Of a stretch of 64,000 nucleotides of DNA, positions 10,501 through 18,630 are shown piece by piece. Position 1 is the stretch's first letter; every line of letters starts with the position of its first letter. The translations under genes and the position numbers were made by a program. Origin of the DNA: Sedimentisphaerales bacterium (lineage in GTDB: Bacteria; Planctomycetota; Phycisphaerae; Sedimentisphaerales; Anaerohalosphaeraceae); contig JANQGW010000102.1 in the NCBI GenBank assembly GCA_028282905.1, positions 1 to 64,000 of the forward strand, given 5' to 3'. Under the pieces are notes generated by a model that did no database searches, was not told where the DNA came from, and saw nothing but the letters and a program-made list of their open reading frames with translations.

Positions 10501-12636
10501 CAGAAGATCCAAATCCCATGGCAATACCCACCACTGTCCCGTCAGAGGATGGTGATAATAAAGACAGTTCTCCTGTTCCCTTAAATCAGAGTGATTCACC
10601 GCTTCAACGACAGACCGGTAGCTGTAATAACCATTCTGATTAACATTAGAGTTCCACCATGTCATCGTCTGAATGGGATTCGTCTTGTTGTACCCAAATC
10701 CGCTGCTCCTGAAACTGTACAAATCAGACAGGTCTGTCACCTGCGTTGCACTCTGACTGAGTGAACGGGAAGAAGCTCCCTGCATTTTATACAGGTTACC
10801 GTCCGGCAAACCATGCTCGGCCAAAAACCGGGCGTCCGGCTGTTCAACCGCAAGATACAATCCCCATAAATCCCCCTCGTACTGATTGCCAGGGTCCGCC
10901 TCGACGGAAGAATCGATAATCCGATACTGAAATACATTCGTATTGCAGCCGGGCACGCCGGCCATATTAAACAACTTAAACCCAATGGACTCGTCTAAAC
11001 CAGCCAAGCCGCGATTCTGGCTGGCCCAGGGAGAATTCAGTGAATCGATATTCAGAGTTTTGACTTTTTCGGCCCGTTTTTTGCCGTAATCATCGCGTCC
11101 CTGGAACCAATGGCCCCGATTGAAACGGTATTTCCATTTATTCTTTCCGGTAATATAGGTTGAATACTGTCCACGAATCCGAAAATGCACATGGTCATAT
11201 ACTTTGCCGTCATAGATCAGCGTCCCGGCAAATCGATAGACATCACTGTTGTACGAAGCATTGTATTGGCAATCCAACACATCTGACTGCCGCGTAATCA
11301 GATGATAGACGGGCAACGACTGCATGATGTCGGTACCATATGTCACAACTTCACCCGTCCCGGGAATTGGTCCGTCCGGGTCAATCGCCCCGCTCCAGGC
11401 CGGCACGCCATCGTAAACAAAATACGCAAAATTCGGCTGCGGATCATCGTTGTAAGGCACTGTCACATTATTCGCAGCCGTATCTTCAACTGTAATTCGG
11501 TAGCGGATCAGACGGCGATGCACCTGTAATGTCGGCGGCATTTCAACCGTGTAAACGCTGTCTCTCGCGAAAGCGTCACCGTTAAGACCGTCATCATGCA
11601 TTGCAACGGAAATCCAGTTGGCCGCAGACTCGTAGGTCGGATTGGAAGACAAATCGGGAAAATTAATCGGTATATAGTCACCGGGAAGGACAATCTGATA
11701 GGCCAATGTAACAGATGCCACACCGTCCGTATCCGTTACTTTCGCGGTTATTGTCACAACTTGGCTGCTAACCGGAGCATTGGGCGTGTGTACGACCTGT
11801 CGGATATGCGGCGGAACATTGGTCGCATACACCATTGTATTCGCAGTCCCCGGCGTCGGATAGGCACTTCGCCAACTGCCGCCGAGATCATTGTCGAGGT
11901 CAGAGTGAACAAGCTGAATGGAATGACCGTTGCCGTAAGCCCCCTCGGGCACCTCATCCCCGACGGTCGGCCACGGGAAGCCAAGTTGATAGTAAACTTG
12001 ATCCATTTCGAAGCCGTCGGCATCACACAACTGAATTCTCTCACCATCATTATTGAGATGTCCCATAAATGGCCCGTATACAATTGAACTGCTGGTGCCG
12101 TATTTACCAGTAATCGTTGTGGGAGAAACCGCCAGCGTCGAGTCTTCAGCCACAACAACATAACCATTGGCGGAAATGGTTGTCCCTGGGGGAAATGTAT
12201 AGACCACCCCATCGCAGAAATACCATCCGGAAAGATCGACATCCTGACTGCTTATGTTATGCAGTTCGACAAATTCAACAAGTTCCGTCGGCATATCTGG
12301 GTTGTAATGTATTTCGTTGATTACAACCGGAGAGCCGCTTTGGAGCCATTCTTTGGCATATACTGCGAAGTCTTTCTGGTTTACCCCGTCATTGCCGACA
12401 AAATCCGCGCAATGCGCAGGATGTTCTGCACAACCGGCCGGATCAAGCCATTGGTCGGCAAAGACCGCAAGATCATCCAAATCAACAACACAGTCACCTG
12501 TTAAATCCGCCTGCGGACAGGCAAAGGCTGCTGAAATCATACTGAGCAAGAAAATGCCCGTAAGACCGCTTCTAGCAGAAAATAGACTCATTCCGTTTTT
12601 CTTCAAACACCTCTCAAAACAGGTTCTCATGCTCAT
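7600..12636 (-). CDS. Secreted CotH-like protein with lamin-tail domains and N-terminal dockerin-like module
   Basis: 1678 residues. The start at 12636 has GAGGGGG just upstream; a second in-frame ATG lies 6 nt inside. After a signal-like segment the mature N-terminus is a dockerin-like double motif (ADLTGDCVVDLDDLAVFADQ, then GVNQKDFAVYAKEWL), unlike its neighbours, which carry it at the C-terminus. Lamin-tail (LTD) domains start near VVINEIHYNP, LRVSEVMYNN, VVINEFMAH and VVISEIMYHP. Between the first and second is a CotH-like domain with LNIDSLNSPW, FKLFNMAGVP and WWVLPWDLDLLYEEF, the last matching the metal-binding kinase-like motif. CotH of Bacillus is a protein kinase, but activity here is unproven. 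The gene lies directly downstream of the URO-D gene (42-bp gap) and ends next to the 7566 repeat. A surface structural or anchoring role is a guess. Confidence 0.88.
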   Translation of the reverse strand: MSMRTCFERCLKKNGMSLFSARSGLTGIFLLSMISAAFACPQADLTGDCVVDLDDLAVFADQWLDPAGCAEHPAHCADFVGNDGVNQKDFAVYAKEWLQSGSPVVINEIHYNPDMPTELVEFVELHNISSQDVDLSGWYFCDGVVYTFPPGTTISANGYVVVAEDSTLAVSPTTITGKYGTSSSIVYGPFMGHLNNDGERIQLCDADGFEMDQVYYQLGFPWPTVGDEVPEGAYGNGHSIQLVHSDLDNDLGGSWRSAYPTPGTANTMVYATNVPPHIRQVVHTPNAPVSSQVVTITAKVTDTDGVASVTLAYQIVLPGDYIPINFPDLSSNPTYESAANWISVAMHDDGLNGDAFARDSVYTVEMPPTLQVHRRLIRYRITVEDTAANNVTVPYNDDPQPNFAYFVYDGVPAWSGAIDPDGPIPGTGEVVTYGTDIMQSLPVYHLITRQSDVLDCQYNASYNSDVYRFAGTLIYDGKVYDHVHFRIRGQYSTYITGKNKWKYRFNRGHWFQGRDDYGKKRAEKVKTLNIDSLNSPWASQNRGLAGLDESIGFKLFNMAGVPGCNTNVFQYRIIDSSVEADPGNQYEGDLWGLYLAVEQPDARFLAEHGLPDGNLYKMQGASSRSLSQSATQVTDLSDLYSFRSSGFGYNKTNPIQTMTWWNSNVNQNGYYSYRSVVEAVNHSDLREQENCLYYHHPLTGQWWVLPWDLDLLYEEFDRWGPNGIQSSAELEQFRKVLEHEEANIAFQGRGRELQDLLLNSEQLWQVIDEYVSILSPPESSLSWADIDRAMWDYNPRTTTRFGSYPGGFYKTPYPGDHIYPGFSGYQRILPSADCAGMIQYVKNFTTAGGFGGDRLTALVADSDIPSTPTVVYTGVAGFPENGLTFECSAFSDPQGAGTFAAMKWRIAEVEPSSVPSTSPSGGTVALIGAEDEWKYFKGTQEPSSPVTKWRQLSFNDNGWLAGVTPIGYGPVVTTELTDMRNGYTTVYLRKEFQINNPTDIETLRFSINYDEGFNLWINGTHLDSVNVSGAEVPYTATAPNYISGQTSTELTYSNPDSFLVSGTNIIAIQLLNNTIGSSDILFDPVLEADLVANPGSPGGYDYVYTGKPGKYEIDAVWESPEITTFSNTIRIPADGVKAGRTYRVRCRMKDDTGRWSHWSDPNQFVAGEAINADILDYLRVSEVMYNNGDADFIELKNIGTIILDLSDVSMTDGVIFSFAGSNVTTLAPGKFVLVVKDQAAFEAQYGTGLNSKIAGTFVDSSLSNSGETVKVEDYWNGTIEEFEYNDGRGWPIAADGAGHSLIPLELAMEDQPLGTLDYGGNWRQSSHIGGSPGEDDPTLEASVVINEFMAHTDYPHPPHESNDWIELYNAGASTVNLNSNWYLSDDSDNLKKYALPTSALFSGGFVSYDQVNHFNPDGTGPSGWGLNKAGDTLFLSYLPGTSEDHVVDCIKFKGQENGISLSRYPNGESYWFSTSPHTRDGANNHPVNRVVISEIMYHPQEDTATEIYDEYVELYNPTGSPVNLWTATGPWVLDGDADYTFPASTTLNTGDRIIIVDFDPADSIRRVAFESAYNTGPLTAGVDIFGPWSGNLSNNGGRITLEKPQDSDDPENPQDISWIIVDECIYNDYWPWPVDSDGTGPNNGPDGTGDALCRISPVAAASGNDPGNWHAASPSPAE

Positions 12637-12678
12637 AAATCCCCCTCGCAGTTCAAAGGTTCAATCTCATTTAGATGT

Positions 12679-13755
12679 TCATGCTTTCACAGTCGTAAAA
12701 TCCCGGCATGCTTCGGTATATGCGATGATATTGTCCCAGGGCACTTCCGGCTCAAGCAGATGGGTCGGACAGCAAAGCAGTCCACCTTTTTCACCGGCGA
12801 TTTCAAGATTTCGCCTCGTTACCTTTTTGACCTCTTCGGGCGTGCCGAACGGCATTGTTGTTTGTGTCCCGACGGTTCCGCTGAACGACAACCGGTCGCC
12901 AAACTCAGCGTGAATTTCCGCGAAATCCATACACTCCGGCTGAACAGGATTGAGTACATCGATTCCGGCTTCAACAAAGTCATTAATCAGCGGCGTGACA
13001 TAGCCGCAGGTGTGGTACTGGATAATGATATCCGGCTTAACATCCTTGGCGGCTTTGATTACCCTAGCCAGTCGAGGTTTCAAAAACTGCCGGTAAAACT
13101 CTTCGCTCATCATTAGCGCCGACTGCATACCGACATCATCACCAATCCGGATAATATCGACGCCTAACCGGGCAAATGTTGATGTGCGAACACAGGCCAG
13201 ATCTGTGATTTTATCCAGCAGCCAGATCGCCTTCTCGTCGACCATCGCCATATCCATCATAATCTTGGTCATATCCCGCAGATACCACGCCGTTTCCCAG
13301 ATGGTGCATTCCATCGCCGCATAGACCGCCAGATCTCTACTGTGAATAGCATCGATTTGCTGTTTTAATGCGGTTGTATCAACCGATGCGAAGTCCGGAA
13401 GCGGGTACGACTGAATCTGCTCCAGACTGTCGAATGTGGCCATCGGATGCCGCATCCGCGTCATGTGCGCAGCGGCCGCGCTGCCGGATTCATGTGCAAT
13501 ACCCCACTCGTCGAAAAAGACTTCTGTTTTAAGTCCCTCAGGATAGAACTGATGCCAGTCAACTGCCTCCTGTGAAGCAACCTTGGAATACTCCACTTCG
13601 CGCATGGGCAACTCAAAATAGTCCTGGTAGGCAAGGTCGCTGCCGGTCTTCTGCTTGAAAACATCACACAAAGTCGGGCACAAATAAAACTGCACCGGCA
13701 CAGACGCAAAACCCTGCCGCCGAAAAACACTTAACAAATTCTCACGAGCATTCAA
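12679..13755 (-). CDS. URO-D/methyltransferase-fold protein, copy 1
   Basis: 358 residues with no signal peptide, so probably cytoplasmic. The start is a TTG at 13755 preceded by AAGGA. The whole length matches the uroporphyrinogen decarboxylase-like superfamily, which also contains the corrinoid methyltransferases MtaA, MtbA and CmuA. It has the HxC pair (YHTCG, H248 and C250) that binds zinc in the methyltransferases, and a Cys pair near 328 (LLCCPTH) that could supply the third ligand. It is unlikely to be the haem enzyme HemE, because it sits 44 bp downstream of a GH2 gene and has a paralogue (28467-29504) also paired with a GH2. That context suggests a role on a sugar or methyl group released by the GH2. 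No corrinoid protein gene is adjacent. The reaction is unknown. Confidence 0.88.
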   Translation of the reverse strand: MNARENLLSVFRRQGFASVPVQFYLCPTLCDVFKQKTGSDLAYQDYFELPMREVEYSKVASQEAVDWHQFYPEGLKTEVFFDEWGIAHESGSAAAAHMTRMRHPMATFDSLEQIQSYPLPDFASVDTTALKQQIDAIHSRDLAVYAAMECTIWETAWYLRDMTKIMMDMAMVDEKAIWLLDKITDLACVRTSTFARLGVDIIRIGDDVGMQSALMMSEEFYRQFLKPRLARVIKAAKDVKPDIIIQYHTCGYVTPLINDFVEAGIDVLNPVQPECMDFAEIHAEFGDRLSFSGTVGTQTTMPFGTPEEVKKVTRRNLEIAGEKGGLLCCPTHLLEPEVPWDNIIAYTEACRDFTTVKA

Positions 13756-13799
13756 AAGATCAATTCCTTATATTATGATAAATCAATGACTGACATACA

Positions 13800-16700
13800 C
13801 TAAAATCCCGTCAGCCACATTTGCCCAAGCAGTACCAAATCATCCAGATTCACACGGCCGTCACTGGTCAGATCAGCGCCTGAACAGTGACCGCAATCTG
13901 TCTCAAGCCAGTGTTCTGCCAAGCCGGCAAAATCAACAAGTCCCAACTGACCGTCAAAAAGATTTAACACATTAATGTTCAAAGTGGCATGATCATCCGG
14001 ACCGCTTGGATTTGTTACAGAGACCACAAACTCGTTAATCAATCCCGCATTGTCATTCGTCGGTGTCCCGGCAAGGTCGCCATTGGATGCAACATTCAGC
14101 CACGTCGGCCCGGAAACCTTTGTGAAGACAAGGTCATTGCCGACTGCATTATCGGCAAGGGTGGCAACATACGCTCTGTCTTCCACCGCATTGATTTCAA
14201 CAACAGGATCACTGGTAAACTGTGGCATACTGACAAATCCGAACGTCACCTGATCCCGATAGTTCGCAGCGGGGTCATCCGTTCGGCTGTAGTTACCCCA
14301 GCCTAAATTATATTCCCAATGACGGTTAAGATGCATCACAAGGTCCTGTTGAGAGTGCCCCAGCGGGGTCAGTATAAACGCATCGATTAGCAAATAGACG
14401 CCGCTTGCCTGAGGATTCTTGTTTCCGGTGACGACAATCCGAATGGTGTGTGTCGTATCCGCCAGATCCGACTGCTCAAACAATACCTGTTGATACAGCT
14501 TGGAACCATTGTAGCAGTCAATATCCTGGGCAACCAGTACATCATCAATGTAAACGTCCGCATAGCCAAGATTGTGATTTTTCGCAGTCAGCCAGCCGAT
14601 ATAAGTCCCGGTGAATGTAAACTCTGCATAGTCGCCCGAAGTATTGCTGTAGTGCTCATCGCCCGAATAATCACCGCTTTCAGCATAGTATGTCCAATCC
14701 CCGTTGTAGGTGATCCCGGGGTCGTCATTATTAATAATGTTCCCAGATGCAGGATCGGCATATTCCATCCGCACCGCATGCTGTGCATCTCCCGGAACAG
14801 CCCTGAGACCCCGCCCTGTCTGACTGTTCGCAACCGCGGCAGTCTTAATATATTCCTTCTGGCTTCGGAAATCATGGGTCATTCCGTAGCCACCGTGATC
14901 TTTGCCTTCAGCATGAAAATCCTTCATGTCCAGCAACCAGGGCCAGGTCGGTGCGTCCCGATAGACCAGTTCTGGACCCGGACGCACCTTGGCTGCGATG
15001 CCCTGGCTGCGTCCAATATGATCATCCGGATAAACGCTCCACAGGCCGTCTCGGTCCCACGACAACTGATCGACCGAATCAGACAAAATGAACGATAGAC
15101 CAACTTCCTGATTACTTGTTAGCGAAATGTTTGAGGAGCCATAATCGACCACCAGCGTGCCCAGGTGGTCAATCTGTATTGAGAACCAAACGTCAATAGA
15201 GCCGTAGCTGCCGACAATGTCAACCTCAGCGATATTGCCGACGAGATTGGCCGAAATGGACGTCAGCGAAAACGTCAACAGATCAACCGGCGTTAGGTTC
15301 AGATAGGGGCCACCGGTAATGATGGTTTCGCCCAGATACTGTCCATCCGTAATCAGCCCGGTAGTCTTGCTGAAAGTAATGCCAAAATCCGTACTGCTGA
15401 CGGTAATCTCCGTTGCCGTCTGACTGATCGCCGGAGCATCGCTGGTGGAAAGCGTCAGCGTCTCCAGCGTATCCTGGAAACGAATATTGAACTCATCCAC
15501 GACATATGTCAGTTCCGGCCGGGTATAAGTAAATACCAAATGAACGATATCATCCATATTCAGATCATCGCAATGAACATCCAGAATACCTGTAGTCCCT
15601 CCCGGTGCTAAGGAAATTGTCGCTATACCTGAATTTGTACCAGTGGACCATGTAATATCAAGCTCATTCAGGTTGGTATGATCAAACCAGTTCGCAATAT
15701 CAATTTGAAGAGGCTGACCGCTTGCAGGCAGTGTATAGAGTTTATTCTCAATTCGTATCGGTGAATGCGACTTTTTCGTGTGCCAGTATTCCGGTTTTTC
15801 ACGACGCCATCCGTCAAAAATACCCCAACGACCATACCCATTAGCTGCATTCGGAGCTAAAAAGACATCATCAATCGTCCCCCAAATGGCACCGCCCAGA
15901 TAACCTTGCTTGTTATACACTGTTTCCCAGAAATACTTCATGCTCTCGCCCCAGAAATTGCGTACGCCGGGGTCTCGTGAGGCGTCAAAATCGCTGTCAT
16001 AATAACAAAGTACATGCGCATACTCATCAAAGATGAACGGTTTGCCCGACACACTGTCACTGGTACTGTTATAGGTCGGATAATGGTAGCTATCCAGGTC
16101 AGTATAATCAGCCGTGTCCCAGCCACCGCCATAATGATTGTGGCCGGTCTTGAGAGGACGTGTCGGATCTTCGGCACGAGCGTAGTCTCTTTCGGCCTCG
16201 AAATTTGTCCCCCATTGAACATTTTCATTGCCCAGCGACCAGATAATAATGGAGGGGTGATCACGATCCCGTTCGACGGTTTCTGAAATATTGCTCATAA
16301 AATACGGTAAATAAGCCGGATCACTGGCAATCCCATCTAAGATGCCATTGGCCGCATGATGGTCCAACCAGACAATCGCCATTTCTTCTTCAATATAAAG
16401 ACCATACTTGTCCGCCAATTCAAGAAAACGTTTGCTGGTGGGATAGTGCGAGGTACGGACATAATTTACGTTGGCTTTCTTGTACAATAAGACATCCTGC
16501 TCAACAACATCTTCAACATAAGCACGGCCAGCAATAGGATGAATACTATGTCGATTGCCACCGCGGAGTTTGACGGGTTGGCCGTTGACAAGAAAATCCA
16601 ATCCATCGATTTTAATTTCCCGGAAGCCGACTTTTTTGGTAATTGTTTCGGTTACTGTCTGTCCCACTTTCGCCTGAGCAGTCAGGGTATACAGATTGGG

Positions 16701-18392
16701 ATGCTCAGCATCCCATTTCATCGGTGATGTAACGGGAATGGTAACCGAAAAATCAGGAGCCGAATCAGAAATGGAAATGGTGTTTGGTGCCACTGGTACA
16801 ACCGCACCGGAAGGATCAGTTAGTGTAAAGTCTATGCCCAATTGACTTGTGCCATTAAATTGTATACTGCCGGACAGAGTTAGATCAGCATTATTGTACC
16901 CGGCATCAAAATCCGTTTCATAATGCAAGCTGGTAACATGTGTTTCGGGCACTGCAAAGAGCGTTACATCTCGTAAAATACCGCCGATATGATGTTCAAA
17001 ATTGCTTGAGTAATAGCGGCTGGCATACCCGGACGCAAAGGAAATATCATCTGTCACATCCATTATTCCAACTGTTATCCACGCAGTTTGTCCCGGGGTG
17101 ACATAGGGTGTGATATCCAGTTGCCATGTCGTAAAGCCGCCGTAATGTTCGCCGGCAAAATTACCGTTGACCCATACCCGCCCGATGGTATAAACGCCGT
17201 CAAACTGCAGAAAAATCGTCTGATTCGCAAAATCAGCTGGGATTGTGATGGTTTTTTTATAGGGATATTCAACATCCCGAGCAATTTGAAAGCCCTGCAT
17301 CCACGGTTCTCCGGGAACGACAATATCATCCCAGCCGGAAGGATCGACGCTGTTTTGCCAAAAGTCCGCCGGCGGGGTTAGTGTAAATTTCCAATCGCCG
17401 TTCAGTGAAATTTGGTGACTGCTCACACCGGAGACACTGTCAGGAACAGGAACAATCACTGATCGCCAAGTGCTATTATCAGACTCGGTGGTAAAGCTCC
17501 ACGTCACCCCCTGTTCGGCTTGACCGACAATATCAACGGCCCAGTAATAGGTGGTATTGTAATCTAGAACGCCCGGATCGTAGGTTTCGACTGTTTGGTC
17601 ACTTATAACCTTTGGATTCGATCGGGCATCTGAATTAGTTCCGAAATAAACATCGCAGGATTCACCACTCGGTAAAACCCAGCTTAGGTCCACATGAACG
17701 TCCACGTCGTTTTGCTGGTGTGAGGGAGAGGGACTGTGTGCGCTGACGTCGTCAGAAACTTCGACTCTTGCATAATCGAAATGCTGCCAGGAATCGGTCG
17801 AGCTTTCATTGTTGAATTCAATGCCTAACGTCTTGCCGACATAGGGTTGTCCTGCAACGGCGGTGAAGGAAACCGAATACGTTGCCCAGATATCATTTGG
17901 CTGAGCTGTCATATCAATCAGATTTTCGACAATCTCAGTCCGTGTGCCACCATCATGGTAGTTCAAAGTCAAACTGGCAGCATTCCCACTCTGGCGACGC
18001 TGAATATCCATTGTAAAGGTATAGGTCTCGCCGGCGATAATCGTATAACCAAGATCCTGCCAGGGACCGGAAACCTGATTTCCAGCGGCCCCACTGCTGT
18101 GTCGCACAAAGGATACCCTTGCCGTCCCATCGCCGGATGCGCCAGCGGTCGTTGTAAATACACCCGTATCGTTATCCGAAGGCCAGGCCGCTGCCGTATA
18201 ATCGTAGTGCCAATCTTCGATCACATCCGAACCGGTGCCAGCCTGGTCATTCCAGTTCCAGGTATTGACAGTGCTTATCTCCAATTCAAAACTGGGATTG
18301 GCTATCGGAATAGAAGTCGACGCAATCGCAATCTGAATAGAAAAAGCTAAATAAATAGAAAATTGCAGAGTTAGGATTACTTTTTTTTTCAT
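13800..18392 (-). CDS. Secreted GH2 glycosidase with N-terminal carbohydrate-binding-like and C-terminal dockerin-like modules
   Basis: 1530 residues with a signal peptide (MKKKVILTLQF). Residues about 27-212 form a jelly-roll-like module nearly duplicated in the neighbouring LamG gene, followed by an Fn3-like segment to about 305. The GH2 part starts near 325 (SLNGDWKF) with the sugar-binding, immunoglobulin-like and TIM-barrel domains. The likely acid/base is E723 (WSLGNEN) and the nucleophile E790 (FIFDEYAH). A further binding-like domain, an Ig-like domain (VSGPTWLNV) and a dockerin-like tail (GRVNLDDLVLLGQMWL) close the protein. Members act as beta-galactosidases, beta-glucuronidases or related exo-enzymes, and specificity cannot be read here. 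It precedes the URO-D gene in the same direction and resembles the GH2 at 25057-28431, including its C-terminal region (LSWDRDGLWSVYP versus LSWKRNGFWSTYP). Confidence 0.93.
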   Translation of the reverse strand: MKKKVILTLQFSIYLAFSIQIAIASTSIPIANPSFELEISTVNTWNWNDQAGTGSDVIEDWHYDYTAAAWPSDNDTGVFTTTAGASGDGTARVSFVRHSSGAAGNQVSGPWQDLGYTIIAGETYTFTMDIQRRQSGNAASLTLNYHDGGTRTEIVENLIDMTAQPNDIWATYSVSFTAVAGQPYVGKTLGIEFNNESSTDSWQHFDYARVEVSDDVSAHSPSPSHQQNDVDVHVDLSWVLPSGESCDVYFGTNSDARSNPKVISDQTVETYDPGVLDYNTTYYWAVDIVGQAEQGVTWSFTTESDNSTWRSVIVPVPDSVSGVSSHQISLNGDWKFTLTPPADFWQNSVDPSGWDDIVVPGEPWMQGFQIARDVEYPYKKTITIPADFANQTIFLQFDGVYTIGRVWVNGNFAGEHYGGFTTWQLDITPYVTPGQTAWITVGIMDVTDDISFASGYASRYYSSNFEHHIGGILRDVTLFAVPETHVTSLHYETDFDAGYNNADLTLSGSIQFNGTSQLGIDFTLTDPSGAVVPVAPNTISISDSAPDFSVTIPVTSPMKWDAEHPNLYTLTAQAKVGQTVTETITKKVGFREIKIDGLDFLVNGQPVKLRGGNRHSIHPIAGRAYVEDVVEQDVLLYKKANVNYVRTSHYPTSKRFLELADKYGLYIEEEMAIVWLDHHAANGILDGIASDPAYLPYFMSNISETVERDRDHPSIIIWSLGNENVQWGTNFEAERDYARAEDPTRPLKTGHNHYGGGWDTADYTDLDSYHYPTYNSTSDSVSGKPFIFDEYAHVLCYYDSDFDASRDPGVRNFWGESMKYFWETVYNKQGYLGGAIWGTIDDVFLAPNAANGYGRWGIFDGWRREKPEYWHTKKSHSPIRIENKLYTLPASGQPLQIDIANWFDHTNLNELDITWSTGTNSGIATISLAPGGTTGILDVHCDDLNMDDIVHLVFTYTRPELTYVVDEFNIRFQDTLETLTLSTSDAPAISQTATEITVSSTDFGITFSKTTGLITDGQYLGETIITGGPYLNLTPVDLLTFSLTSISANLVGNIAEVDIVGSYGSIDVWFSIQIDHLGTLVVDYGSSNISLTSNQEVGLSFILSDSVDQLSWDRDGLWSVYPDDHIGRSQGIAAKVRPGPELVYRDAPTWPWLLDMKDFHAEGKDHGGYGMTHDFRSQKEYIKTAAVANSQTGRGLRAVPGDAQHAVRMEYADPASGNIINNDDPGITYNGDWTYYAESGDYSGDEHYSNTSGDYAEFTFTGTYIGWLTAKNHNLGYADVYIDDVLVAQDIDCYNGSKLYQQVLFEQSDLADTTHTIRIVVTGNKNPQASGVYLLIDAFILTPLGHSQQDLVMHLNRHWEYNLGWGNYSRTDDPAANYRDQVTFGFVSMPQFTSDPVVEINAVEDRAYVATLADNAVGNDLVFTKVSGPTWLNVASNGDLAGTPTNDNAGLINEFVVSVTNPSGPDDHATLNINVLNLFDGQLGLVDFAGLAEHWLETDCGHCSGADLTSDGRVNLDDLVLLGQMWLTGF

Positions 18393-18557
18393 TGTGCCAC
18401 CCCATAGATACTGAATTCAGTCAATATATAATTTCAGGCATACATCTTTTTACACGCTAACAGTTTCGTTCGCCCACACCTAATAAAGAATCACATCTAA
18501 TCAATCCTGTCGGCTCGCTTTTACACTTACTTCAGATTACTGCATCAAATTAAGACC

Positions 18558-18585
18558 GGCAGACCCCGGAAAACCAGGGTCTGCC
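18558..18585 (-). terminator. Strong hairpin after the LamG/dockerin gene
   Basis: A 9-bp perfect stem GGCAGACCC/GGGTCTGCC extends inward by three more pairs (one G-U) to a TTTT loop in minus-strand RNA. It begins 46 bp after the stop of the gene ending at 18631. No U-run follows, so it may end or protect the transcript. Confidence 0.5.
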
Positions 18586-18630
18586 CACAACTTATTCAAG
18601 ACTGATTCCGTTCAGCAGAGAATCATGTCA

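Noticed and set aside
12679-13755. Haem-pathway hemE gene
   Set aside because: Paired with GH2 genes and duplicated in the locus, with a methyltransferase-like HxC motif; haem biosynthesis is not supported by context.
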